Source of the DNA: Candidatus Magasanikbacteria bacterium RIFOXYD12_FULL_33_17
GTDB taxonomy: Bacteria; Patescibacteriota; Patescibacteriia; Magasanikbacterales; UBA922
DNA: 18,613 nt
Direction of reading: 5' to 3'
Assembly (NCBI GenBank): GCA_001783255.1
Contig: MFRB01000034.1
Location: forward strand, 212-18,824
The translations under genes and the position numbers were made by a program. Below the pieces are notes generated by a model. That model searched no databases. It was not told where the DNA came from and saw nothing but the letters and a program-made list of their open reading frames with translations. Positions 1 through 7,681 of the stretch are shown in pieces (positions within the stretch are counted from its first letter, which is position 1; every line of letters starts with the position of its first letter).

Positions 1-103
1 ACAAAAAATCACTATAAACTATCTTTTGTAATGTACTTATCCTCTAACGAAGTGATTAACCAAGTGGTGCGTTGAAAGCTTGAATCTTCACTTAACTTAG
101 CTA

Positions 104-132
104 TTGAAAAAAAATATAATATCTGTTATTAT
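104..132 (+). promoter_or_regulatory. sigma70-type promoter for tRNA-Cys
   Basis: TTGAAA (104-109), a 17-nt spacer and TATTAT (127-132), with an extended -10 TGT (124-126) directly before it. Transcription would start near 139, about 13 nt before the tRNA. I see no gene in 1-103. Confidence 0.7.
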
Positions 133-151
133 AGCTGAGTAAAAATAGTAT

Positions 152-223
152 GGTACCGTAGCCAAGCGGTAAGGCAGGGGTCTGCAAAACCTCTATTCGT
201 GAGTTCGATTCTCGCCGGTACCT
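152..223 (+). tRNA. tRNA-Cys (GCA)
   Basis: A full cloverleaf can be drawn. The acceptor arms GGTACCG (152-158) and CGGTACC (216-222) pair over 7 bp, and the discriminator base is T223, as usual for tRNA-Cys. The anticodon stem GGGGT/ACCTC (177-181/189-193) encloses loop CTGCAAA with anticodon GCA at 184-186. The T arm GTGAG-TTCGATT-CTCGC spans 199-215. CCA is not encoded and must be added after transcription. Confidence 0.97.
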
Positions 224-230
224 CAAAAAA

Positions 231-269
231 ATTATTAATTAGTAATTATTAATTAGTAATTAATAATTT
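231..269. repeat. AT-only tandem repeat, 14-bp unit
   Basis: The 14-mer ATTATTAATTAGTA occurs at 231-244 and exactly again at 245-258, followed by a partial third copy. It lies between the tRNA and the terminator. No function is visible. Confidence 0.75.
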
Positions 270-301
270 AAAAAACCTCTTGAAAACATAAAATTTACAC
301 A

Positions 302-330
302 AAAAAATGGCTTATTTAAAGCCATTTTTT
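302..330. terminator. bidirectional Rho-independent terminator
   Basis: A 12-bp stem, AAAAAATGGCTT (302-313) with its complement (319-330) around a 5-nt loop, is A-rich on one side and T-rich on the other. It can stop the tRNA transcript (+) and the 3D-domain transcript (-). Confidence 0.8.
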
Positions 331-347
331 ATAATTCACAGTTATTT

Positions 348-896
348 TTATCTATAAAAAACTTCCATTTTCACTCTTTTGACACCAAAAGCCACAGCTT
401 CAGCTCTACTTGGCATCCAAATATCACCTCTACCATAACCATATCTAGCGTTCATTCTATCTCTGACAACAAAGACCTTGTCACCATAAAGTTCCGGAAA
501 ACGAACTTTGGTACCAAGAGGTAAAAAATTAGTAGCAATAGTGTTTTGTTCACCTTCTTGTTCATAATGTTCACACAAATTGTAATGAAAATCAGCAGGA
601 ATACAAGGTGTACTGTCTGTTTGAGCAACATCACTAGAATAAGCTGTCATAACAGCCAAAACGACCATTCTAGGCTCAGCTTCTTCCATATCAGGAAAAG
701 ATGATACAGAATCTTCAATAATTTCAGTTTTTTCATTATTATTAGAAAATAAATTGCTCAACCCAGCCAAAAATACCGGTTTTGCTTCTGCTACTTGAGG
801 TAAAAATGAGGTTACAAAGAAAGATAGTATAACAACAAGTGAGACAGATACCTCAAAAAGTTGTCTATTTAGCCTTTTTTTGAAGAATTTTTTCAT
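348..896 (-). CDS. secreted 3D-domain protein (double-psi beta-barrel, possible wall hydrolase)
   Basis: 182 residues. Residues 13-37 form a hydrophobic signal segment after a Lys/Arg-rich start (KKFFKKR), ending in AEA at 36-38, so the protein should be exported. A low-complexity linker (about 45-78) leads to a C-terminal 3D domain (about 80-182): TAYS at 84-87, D94, the DRM aspartate D146 and the GDIW aspartate D158, in the order expected for the three conserved aspartates. The ending resembles other 3D domains (FGVKRVKMEVFY). The fold is shared with MltA and RpfB-type enzymes, so a peptidoglycan-active role is inferred, not shown. No Shine-Dalgarno precedes the ATG. It diverges from the PBP gene, giving a wall-related pair. 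Confidence 0.85.
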   Translation of the reverse strand: MKKFFKKRLNRQLFEVSVSLVVILSFFVTSFLPQVAEAKPVFLAGLSNLFSNNNEKTEIIEDSVSSFPDMEEAEPRMVVLAVMTAYSSDVAQTDSTPCIPADFHYNLCEHYEQEGEQNTIATNFLPLGTKVRFPELYGDKVFVVRDRMNARYGYGRGDIWMPSRAEAVAFGVKRVKMEVFYR

Positions 897-990
897 ATAT
901 TTGCTTTTTTCGGTAAATTGTAGTTGGTTAAAATTTAATTTTTGCCAAAATAAAAAGATACTCTTATACTAAGTACCTTATTTTTACCGA
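897..990 (-). promoter_or_regulatory. foldable 5' leader of the 3D-domain gene
   Basis: On the minus strand the predicted transcript starts at about 990 with TCGGTAAA (990-983). Its exact complement TTTACCGA (917-910) lies 13 nt before the start codon, so an 8-bp stem could close the leader. Inside are a hairpin with TTGG/CCAA plus AAAAT/ATTTT arms (924-948) and a weak TACT/AGTA hairpin (959-975). The overall shape is junction-like. No known riboswitch core was recognised. Confidence 0.4.
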
Positions 991-996
991 TGCCCT

Positions 997-1025
997 ATTA
1001 TAGCATAATATAGCAATTTTGTCAA
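997..1025 (-). promoter_or_regulatory. perfect-consensus sigma70 promoter for the 3D-domain gene
   Basis: Read on the minus strand: TTGACA (1025-1020), a 17-nt spacer, TATAAT (1002-997). Both hexamers are exact consensus. Expected start is near 990, giving a leader of about 94 nt. Confidence 0.85.
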
Positions 1026-1078
1026 TAGTTTGATACAATATTGATAACTACTGATCTATCATTTAATAGGTTTTTTAG

Positions 1079-3946
1079 TTGATTACAAATAAACAAAATA
1101 TGACAATTCCTCAAATAAAAAAACGCTCTTATGGTTATGTAAGCAACCAAAAGAAAAAAAACAATAAAAAAGAAGATTCTGACCTTAAAAAGAAAATTAA
1201 AAAAATATTAATATATACTTTTCTTTTTTTGATTGTTTTTGGTTTTTTATTTGTTACAATTTTAACAGCTTGGATTAGCAAAGACTTACCTGATCCAAAC
1301 AAACTAACAGACAGAGAAATTGCACAAAGTACAAAAATATACGACAAAACAGGTACTCACCTCTTATATGAAATTTTTGCTGATGAAAAAAGAACTATTG
1401 TCGAACTTGACCAAATACCAAAAAATCTAATCAATGGATTGGTGGCCACTGAAGATACAAAATTTTATGAACACAAGGGTATAAGACCTTTCTCTATCCT
1501 AAGGTCAATAATAATGGGAGTATTTACTAAACAAAGAATTGGTAGCGGAGCTTCCACTCTTACTCAACAACTAGTGAAGAATGCTATTCTTACCAACGAA
1601 CATTCTATACTACGTAAATTGAAAGAAGCTGTCATGACAATAAGACTTGAACAAAAATATACCAAAGACCAAATACTAAAAATATATTTTAATGAAATAC
1701 CTTACGGTTCAACCAACTATGGCGTTGAATCAGCTGCCCAAAGTTATTTTGGCAAAGATGTAAACGAATTGAATTTAGCAGAATCAGCCACACTAGCTGG
1801 TTTACCAAAAGCTCCATCTACTTATTTGAACAACCATGAGGCTCTAAAAAATAGAAGGGATTTTGTTTTAAAGAGAATGTTTGAGGAAGGATACATTACC
1901 GAAGAAGAAAAAAATAAAGCTCAAGATGAAGAACTAAAGATCAAAAAAACTTTTAACCATATGGAAGCTCCTCACTTTGTTTCATATGTACAAAAACAGT
2001 TGGCTGCCAAATACGGTGAAATAACAGTTGACACAGCAGGTCTAAAAGTAATTACAACTCTAGATTGGGAAAAACAGCAAATAGCCCAAAAAATAATGGA
2101 TGAGGAAGCTGATGCAGTACTGAACGATGCGGGAGCAGACAACATATCACTGGTAGCAATAGATCCAAAAACAGGACAGGTGTTGGCAATGATTGGTTCT
2201 CGTAATTTTTACGATAATGAAATAGATGGTCAATTCAACGTGGCAACTGATGGTGAAAGACAACCAGGATCTTCATTCAAACCAATTGTTTATGCAGCAG
2301 CTTTCGAAAAAGGCTATACTGCTGACACTATCTTATTTGATACTGTAACAAATTTTGCTGTATCTGGAAAACCTTACATACCAAAAAATTATGATCTAAA
2401 AGAAAGAGGTCCTCTTACAATAAGACAAGCTCTTCAAGGCTCTCTAAACATTCCTGCCGTAAAAACTCTTTATCTAGTCGGTGAAAAAAATGCTATAGAT
2501 TTTTCAAAAAGAATGGGATATACGACACTTGGCGAAGGAGATTTTGGGTTATCTCTTGTTCTTGGTGGTGGTGAAGTAAAACTTATTGAACATACCAATG
2601 CTTTTGCGATATTTGCAAACAAAGGATACAAAAATGAGATAACTAGTATTTTAAAAGTAGAAGATTCTTCAGGCAAAATATTGGATGAATGGAAAAATAA
2701 AAAAGGAGAAAAAATAATAGATGAAAAGGTATCCAGTATTGTATCAAATATTTTGAGCGATGATGCTTCTCGTGCCTATATGTTTGGTGCAGGAGGAGTA
2801 CTAACCTTACCAGGAAGACCTGTGGCTGCAAAAACAGGAACAACAAACAATTATGTAGATGCTTGGACAATTGGTTATACCCCCTCTCTAGTCACAGGCG
2901 TTTGGGCAGGAAATACAAACAATTCGCCAATGAAAGCTGGATACGGTGGAAGTATGGTTGCTGCTAAAATTTGGAATAGTTTTATGAAACAGGTGTTGAA
3001 AGATACTGCTGTAGAAAACTTTCCCGAACTACCAAAAAATGATGCCACCAAACCAGTCCTTAGAGGTTCTGAAGGTGGTAAAGTAACACTAAAGGTTGAT
3101 AAAGCCACTGGTAATCTTGCCACAAGTTCAACTCCACCAGAATATATAGAAGAAAGAACTTATATCCAACCACATTCTATCCTGTATTATGTCAACAAAG
3201 ACAATCCCCGTGGTGACCCACCAACCAACCCGGCAGATGATCCTCAATTTTCAGCCTGGGAACAAGGTATTCAAGATTGGATAACTAGAAATCAAGAATC
3301 TAATCCTGATTGGAAATTTAATTTTGAAGAGCCTCCTACAAAATATGATGATGCTCATAGTCTTGAATTAATTCCAAGTTTAGAAGTAGTTTATCCAGAA
3401 GAAGGTCAAACTCTTACAAACAGACAAATAGATACTGACGTTCGTGTTACAGCGCCTAGAGGTGTATCAAAAGTAACCTACAAAATAGACAACGTCTATG
3501 TAGATGTAGTAAACGCACATCCTTTCAACCTTCACTATTACATGCAAGAACAAAATTCAGGTGAACATACCATGACAATTATTGTGGAAGATGATGTGGG
3601 AAACAAATTCCAAAAAGAAGTTAAATTCAAATTAGATGCGCCTGATGTCAAACCTTCTGTAAGATTCTTAAATGATTATACAATAATTAATAGTGCTTCT
3701 TTCCCAAAAACAATAACACTAGAAGCCATAAAAATATCAGAAATAAAAAATATTTCTCTATACTACGAAAAAAATGGAAACAAAAGTTTGATAGGAGAAA
3801 TGAATAATTTTTCTGAATTACAAACAAATCAAATATTTGTATCTTGGAAAGACAATCCCGGCATAGGAAACTATAAATTAATAGCCGAGACGCTAGACCA
3901 AAAAAATGAAAAAACAGTAGAGTCAGTCAATGTAGAAATAAAATAA
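1079..3946 (+). CDS. class A penicillin-binding protein (bifunctional transglycosylase/transpeptidase), PBP1A-like
   Basis: A 955-residue peptidoglycan synthase. After a basic N terminus, a single membrane anchor spans about 43-66. The GT51 glycosyltransferase domain follows, with ATEDTKFYEHKG (catalytic Glu at E125), GASTLTQQ and the FNEIPYG region. The transpeptidase domain has all three active-site motifs: SSFK (S398 nucleophile, K401), SLN (455-457) and KTG (585-587). About 200 extra C-terminal residues include Ig-like beta modules (about 780-955), probably contacting the wall or other envelope proteins. The start chosen is TTG at 1079, with a weak AGG 8 nt upstream; ATG at 1100 (M8) is an equally possible start. 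Monocistronic, ending in a strong terminator. Confidence 0.95.
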   Translation: MITNKQNMTIPQIKKRSYGYVSNQKKKNNKKEDSDLKKKIKKILIYTFLFLIVFGFLFVTILTAWISKDLPDPNKLTDREIAQSTKIYDKTGTHLLYEIFADEKRTIVELDQIPKNLINGLVATEDTKFYEHKGIRPFSILRSIIMGVFTKQRIGSGASTLTQQLVKNAILTNEHSILRKLKEAVMTIRLEQKYTKDQILKIYFNEIPYGSTNYGVESAAQSYFGKDVNELNLAESATLAGLPKAPSTYLNNHEALKNRRDFVLKRMFEEGYITEEEKNKAQDEELKIKKTFNHMEAPHFVSYVQKQLAAKYGEITVDTAGLKVITTLDWEKQQIAQKIMDEEADAVLNDAGADNISLVAIDPKTGQVLAMIGSRNFYDNEIDGQFNVATDGERQPGSSFKPIVYAAAFEKGYTADTILFDTVTNFAVSGKPYIPKNYDLKERGPLTIRQALQGSLNIPAVKTLYLVGEKNAIDFSKRMGYTTLGEGDFGLSLVLGGGEVKLIEHTNAFAIFANKGYKNEITSILKVEDSSGKILDEWKNKKGEKIIDEKVSSIVSNILSDDASRAYMFGAGGVLTLPGRPVAAKTGTTNNYVDAWTIGYTPSLVTGVWAGNTNNSPMKAGYGGSMVAAKIWNSFMKQVLKDTAVENFPELPKNDATKPVLRGSEGGKVTLKVDKATGNLATSSTPPEYIEERTYIQPHSILYYVNKDNPRGDPPTNPADDPQFSAWEQGIQDWITRNQESNPDWKFNFEEPPTKYDDAHSLELIPSLEVVYPEEGQTLTNRQIDTDVRVTAPRGVSKVTYKIDNVYVDVVNAHPFNLHYYMQEQNSGEHTMTIIVEDDVGNKFQKEVKFKLDAPDVKPSVRFLNDYTIINSASFPKTITLEAIKISEIKNISLYYEKNGNKSLIGEMNNFSELQTNQIFVSWKDNPGIGNYKLIAETLDQKNEKTVESVNVEIK

Positions 3947-3950
3947 AAGA

Positions 3951-3983
3951 ACAGCCACCAAAAATTTGGTGGCTGTTTTGTTT
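3951..3983 (+). terminator. Rho-independent terminator of the PBP gene
   Basis: A 10-bp GC-containing stem, ACAGCCACCA (3951-3960) with TGGTGGCTGT (3967-3976), is followed by a T-rich tail, 4 nt after the PBP stop codon. Confidence 0.9.
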
Positions 3984-4010
3984 TACAAAATACTATATTT
4001 AGAATATAAT
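3982..4010 (+). promoter_or_regulatory. sigma70-type promoter for the Qng1 cassette
   Basis: TTTACA (3982-3987), a 17-nt spacer and TATAAT (4005-4010) begin within the tail of the preceding terminator. Transcription from about 4017 leaves a leader of about 24 nt and excludes any start codon upstream of it. Confidence 0.8.
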
Positions 4011-4040
4011 TGTCTTATTATTTTTGATAATCTCTTAAAT

Positions 4041-4997
4041 ATGAATGAAATACTGAAGTCATGTAAATTTGTCAGTGAAAATTCAAAACATGTAAAAATA
4101 AATGAAAATAAACTAGTTGAGTTTACAAAACATTTTTCACCTGAAAATATACAACATTGGTTTGCAATGTCCCCTTTTGATCTTACAAAATTGGATTCAA
4201 AAGAGTTACTTAACTTTTTATTAATTTTTAATTCTCTTAACTTTTCCTATTGGGGAAAACCAAAATGGGAGATAACTTATCAAGGACAAAAAATAAAAGG
4301 TGGATCCTATTGTATGATAACTTCCCTTGGAAAAGCTATTGAAAATGATTTTTCTATTTTGGATGCAAAATATTTATCACAAATTAGTGAAAATGATTTA
4401 GCTAAAATTTTGGAAGGTACAATAGAAATACCATTGTTTCAAGAAAGATTACAAATTATCAGAGAAGTTGGAAAAAGTTTGTTGGCTAATTTTTCAGGTA
4501 ACTTTTTCAACTTAATAAAACAATCAAACAATGACTCACAAAAAATTATAGAACTGTTAATAAAATATTTTCCATCTTTCAAAGATGAAACAAATTATAA
4601 AGGACAACAAATATATTTTTACAAAAGAGCCCAAATACTTATCAATGACATCTCTCAAACAAGTAAAGAACCTTTTTGTAAAATAAAAAATATTGAAGAA
4701 CTAACAGCTTGTGCTGACTACAAAGTGCCTTTTGTTTTACGCCGACTTGGTATTTTGGAATATAACGAACAACTAAGCCACAAGATAGACAACAACATTG
4801 AATTAAAAAAAGATAGTGAAGAAGAAATAGAAATTAGAGCCAATACTGTCTGGGCTAATGAAATAATCAAACAAAAAGTTCAAGAAAAATTTCCAGATAT
4901 AACAGCTATCCAAATCAATGATGCTTTGTGGTTAGAAGGTAGAAAAGATTTTCCTAATGACAAGCCTCATCATTTAACAAGAACTACTGCTTATTAA
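4041..4997 (+). CDS. qng1: queuosine-5'-phosphate hydrolase, Qng1/DUF2419 family
   Basis: 318 residues, matching from end to end the family of human C9orf64 (QNG1), which hydrolyses queuosine 5'-phosphate to free the queuine base for reuse in tRNA. Family hallmarks recognised by eye: FVSENS near the N terminus (10-15), NSLNFSYWG (64-72), ERLQIIREVGKSLL (135-148), FPSFKDE (177-183), FYKRAQIL (193-200), ADYKVP (225-230, holding the likely functional Asp), EIEIRANTVWANEI (262-275) and a Tyr-ending C terminus. The reading frame is open from 3966, but that start lies inside the terminator and before the promoter, so ATG 4041 is preferred. First gene of a three-gene unit. No Shine-Dalgarno. Confidence 0.9.
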   Translation: MNEILKSCKFVSENSKHVKINENKLVEFTKHFSPENIQHWFAMSPFDLTKLDSKELLNFLLIFNSLNFSYWGKPKWEITYQGQKIKGGSYCMITSLGKAIENDFSILDAKYLSQISENDLAKILEGTIEIPLFQERLQIIREVGKSLLANFSGNFFNLIKQSNNDSQKIIELLIKYFPSFKDETNYKGQQIYFYKRAQILINDISQTSKEPFCKIKNIEELTACADYKVPFVLRRLGILEYNEQLSHKIDNNIELKKDSEEEIEIRANTVWANEIIKQKVQEKFPDITAIQINDALWLEGRKDFPNDKPHHLTRTTAY

Positions 4998-5005
4998 ACA
5001 ATTTT

Positions 5006-5761
5006 ATGAAAATAGCAACTTGGAATATCGGTGGCGGTTTTATTTCAAAAAATAATAATTTAGACTTTAATGAAGAAAATCTAGATTATTTTGTAGAAGA
5101 AATAAAAAAAATAAATCCAGATATTATTTGTTTACAAGAAACACACACTTCTAAAAAAACAAACCAACCAAAAGAAATTGCCAAAAAACTTGGCTACAAA
5201 TATTTTAGAACAAAGAAAGTTTCTGATTCTCACTTAAAAATTAATCAAAAATTGTCTTTAGCTATTATTAGTAAGTTTCCCATAACTGATTCAAAAATAC
5301 ACAAATTACCAAACCCTAACATGGAGTTTATATGGAGAAATAAAAAAGTAATGTCACACGACAAAATTATTTTTGAAACAAGAATAAAATACAATGATAA
5401 AATAATTAAGGTGTTTTCTGGGCAGATGTCCCCTTTTAGAAAATTTGGTAGAGATTTTTTGGAAGACGACTTTAGCAACATAAGAAACAAAATTGAAAAA
5501 ATAATTTTAAAAGAAAAAATGCCAACAATATTTTGTGCTGACATGAACTTTAATGGTGACATTAAAAAATTATTACCAAACGTTTTTGAAAAAAAATTCC
5601 AAGCTGTTTTGAATAATAAACCAACCACACCAAAAGGTAGAACTTATGATAAAATCATTGTTTCAAAAGAATGGACTAAATTAAAATCAAAAATTGTTGT
5701 AGGTAAAGCTGATCATTACCTTTGTGTGGCTGATTTAAATTTATTCTATGCACATAATTGA
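5006..5761 (+). CDS. endonuclease/exonuclease/phosphatase (EEP) family hydrolase
   Basis: 251 residues, the whole being one EEP domain (DNase I / ExoIII / inositol phosphatase fold, Mg2+-dependent phosphoester cleavage). Visible motifs in order: TWNIGGG (metal-site Asn N7), CLQETH (catalytic Glu E45), SLAIISKFPI (84-93), ADMNF (D179, N181), TYDKIIVS (D215) and KADHYLC (the catalytic D236-H237 pair). The His common in the central strand (xxxHxxP) appears as Gln in FSGQMSPF, a possible specificity change. It starts 8 nt after the Qng1 stop and overlaps the next gene by 14 nt, so the three are almost certainly cotranscribed. Its substrate (DNA, RNA, nucleotide or lipid) cannot be told. Confidence 0.85.
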   Translation: MKIATWNIGGGFISKNNNLDFNEENLDYFVEEIKKINPDIICLQETHTSKKTNQPKEIAKKLGYKYFRTKKVSDSHLKINQKLSLAIISKFPITDSKIHKLPNPNMEFIWRNKKVMSHDKIIFETRIKYNDKIIKVFSGQMSPFRKFGRDFLEDDFSNIRNKIEKIILKEKMPTIFCADMNFNGDIKKLLPNVFEKKFQAVLNNKPTTPKGRTYDKIIVSKEWTKLKSKIVVGKADHYLCVADLNLFYAHN

Positions 5762-6209
5762 ATTAAAAAACAAAATCCAAAACATTGTTTACAAAGCTAA
5801 TAACTTAAAAAATAAATATATAGAAGAAAAAAATATCTCCGTAAATTATGCTTGTATATTTTGTCAGAATGACAAAGAATTTACAGAATTACAAATATTA
5901 ACAAAAACTTTTGGTAAAGTAATAAAAGAAACAACAACAGGTCCTTTATTCGAAATCGAACATTTACAAACTGTCGCAGGCGAATTGAAATTATTAAAAA
6001 TACGTACTCCAGACCCGACAAGACCAGAAGAAGGTGATGCTGATTTTACAATTGCAAACTTTGAAGAATTTGAGAAAAAATATTTAGGTAAACAAAACTT
6101 TAAATTAATTGAACGAGTGGATATGAAAATGATTGAACTAGTTGATAAAGATTTTGATGTTAGAGTTTATTTTTCCAACCCTCCATTAATAAAGCTTCTT
6201 GATATATAA
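5748..6209 (+). CDS. conserved-looking protein of unknown function, third gene of the Qng1 cassette
   Basis: 153 residues, not recognised. It is cytosolic in character, with no signal or membrane segment. A helical N terminus (1-28, Lys/Asn-rich) precedes an alternating strand/helix region with a proline/acidic turn RTPDPTRPEEGDADF (about 86-100), which looks like a conserved functional loop, and a hydrophobic SNPPL near the end. The pattern is compatible with a vicinal-oxygen-chelate-like or YecM-like fold, but this is a guess. The start ATG overlaps the EEP stop by 14 nt in another frame, implying translational coupling. A terminator follows directly. Confidence 0.7.
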   Translation: MHIIELKNKIQNIVYKANNLKNKYIEEKNISVNYACIFCQNDKEFTELQILTKTFGKVIKETTTGPLFEIEHLQTVAGELKLLKIRTPDPTRPEEGDADFTIANFEEFEKKYLGKQNFKLIERVDMKMIELVDKDFDVRVYFSNPPLIKLLDI

Positions 6210-6219
6210 TAATAAATAA

Positions 6220-6247
6220 AAAAACAACTTTTTCAAAAGTTGTTTTT
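6220..6247. terminator. bidirectional terminator between the Qng1 cassette and dnaN
   Basis: A stem of about 12 bp (AAAAACAACTTT at 6220-6231 with its complement at 6236-6247) with A-run and T-run flanks serves the two convergent transcripts. Confidence 0.8.
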
Positions 6248-6273
6248 AAAATTTAAAATTACTAAATTTAAAA

Positions 6274-7401
6274 TTATTGTCTAATAGGCATCACAATATA
6301 CAAATAATCATCTTTCCCTTGAGGACGAAAAATACATGGGGCATCTTTACTATTTACACCAAAAACAACATTGTCACTTTCCATATGTGAAAGTCCATCT
6401 AAAACATAACTGTGATTGAGTAAAATAGAATTTTCTTCACCTTCAATATCCACATCAATAGCAGAACTATGTTCACCTGCTTGAGTACTAGAAGAAGAAA
6501 CTCCAATATTTTTTTCAGTCACATTCAAATCAAAAGATACTGCATTGACTCCTGTAGAAGTGAAAAGACTAGCAGCTTTTATTTTGTTAACCATTACATC
6601 AAGTGGAAATACAGCAGTGGTCTTGAAATTATCGGGAATAATTTGAGTATAATCAGGATATTTACCATCAATCAAACGACTAGTCATTTCGAAATTATCA
6701 TAACGAATAGCTATTTGATTATCACTAATCCAAACACGAACAATATCTTCTCCACCATGACTTTTGGCAGCCTGTAAAAGTCTGTTTATTTCATAAGCAA
6801 CACGAGAAGGAACAATACATTTTATATCTTTGGTTTCACCTTGAGAAACTTTTATTTTTGCTTCTGCCAAACGATAAGAATCAGTCGCTGCAAGAACTAA
6901 ACCATCAAACTTTTCGGAGAAAAAAGAAAAGAAAATTCCTGATAATTCTGGACGTATTTCATTTTTAGCAACGGCAATTATGACTTTGGCAATAGCGCTT
7001 TTCAAATCTTCTATTTGCAAAACATAAGAATTTAATTCTTCTACTTCTGGCAAAATTGGATAATCTTCATCAGTTGATCCTTTTATTTTGGTACTAGAAT
7101 TACCGCTAGTTATCAAAAGTTCATTGTCTTTTTTGCTTATTTCAACTTGTTCGTTGGTTAACAAACGAATATAATCTGTCAAAGTTTTGGCAGGAACAGT
7201 AAACGAACCTTGTTCTTCTACCTTGGCACGAAGTTGTGTTTTGACAGCAATTTCTAAATTTGTAGCACTTACTTCAATTCCTGAATCATTTGTTTTTATT
7301 AAAACATTGCTTAAAATCGGTAAGTTGGTATGTTTACTAGCCAGAGAACTCACGAGACTCAAAGAATATTCTAAGTTTTCTTTTGTGCATGTGAATTTCA
7401 T
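6274..7401 (-). CDS. dnaN: DNA polymerase III subunit beta (sliding clamp)
   Basis: 375 residues, the normal length for the ring-forming clamp that tethers replicative polymerase to DNA. The N terminus (MKFTCTKENLEYSLSLVSSLA) is typical of the family, with NLPILSNVLI at about 26-35. The three repeated clamp folds can be followed, and the C terminus VMPIRQ corresponds to the conserved VMPMR-type ending. It follows dnaA in the same direction across a 280-nt gap, so it may have its own promoter, though none is clear. No Shine-Dalgarno. The recF gene that often follows is absent; a foreign cassette converges on it instead. Confidence 0.97.
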   Translation of the reverse strand: MKFTCTKENLEYSLSLVSSLASKHTNLPILSNVLIKTNDSGIEVSATNLEIAVKTQLRAKVEEQGSFTVPAKTLTDYIRLLTNEQVEISKKDNELLITSGNSSTKIKGSTDEDYPILPEVEELNSYVLQIEDLKSAIAKVIIAVAKNEIRPELSGIFFSFFSEKFDGLVLAATDSYRLAEAKIKVSQGETKDIKCIVPSRVAYEINRLLQAAKSHGGEDIVRVWISDNQIAIRYDNFEMTSRLIDGKYPDYTQIIPDNFKTTAVFPLDVMVNKIKAASLFTSTGVNAVSFDLNVTEKNIGVSSSSTQAGEHSSAIDVDIEGEENSILLNHSYVLDGLSHMESDNVVFGVNSKDAPCIFRPQGKDDYLYIVMPIRQ

Positions 7402-7583
7402 ATTGGTGTCGTATTATTAGTTTATATATTTATAGAACTAGTAGTTAACTATAGGGCCTGTGTACTGAGTGGAAAAGTGCTTATTTTGTTTTTGTTTAGC
7501 CAAGATTTTGTATTAGCAATTGTTTATATGTTGTGTTGGTAAATGTTGTTTGTTTCGGGATAACTTTTTTTAGTGTTTTTTTC

Positions 7584-7656
7584 TGTGTATTGTCTGTGTA
7601 TATTTTTTTTGTTATTAACAGTATTTATTGTTGTTTATCTACAGTTTTGTGTATAT
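7584..7656. other. DnaA-box-like cluster between dnaA and dnaN
   Basis: TTATCTACA (7635-7643) is one mismatch from TTATCCACA. TGTGTATAT occurs twice (7595-7603, 7648-7656) and TGTGTATTG once (7584-7592), in the opposite orientation, near TGTGNATAA. They sit in a T-rich stretch of the 280-nt dnaA-dnaN gap (7402-7681), plausibly an unwinding element or secondary DnaA-binding region. Sites are degenerate, so this is tentative. Confidence 0.45.
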
Positions 7657-7681
7657 TTTTTTTATGTTTATTTTTCTTTTT

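Noticed and set aside
1..75. Open frame reaching TGA at 73-75, as a possible end of an upstream gene
   Set aside because: Only 24 codons are visible, with no recognisable motif and no terminator; too little to support a gene.
897..990. c-di-AMP (ydaO/yuaA) riboswitch in front of the 3D-domain gene
   Set aside because: The leader is too short and AT-rich, and the conserved GC-rich core motifs of that class are not visible.
3966..4040. In-frame ATG at 3966 as the start of the Qng1 gene
   Set aside because: It lies inside the PBP terminator stem and upstream of the promoter at 3982-4010; family similarity begins at ATG 4041.
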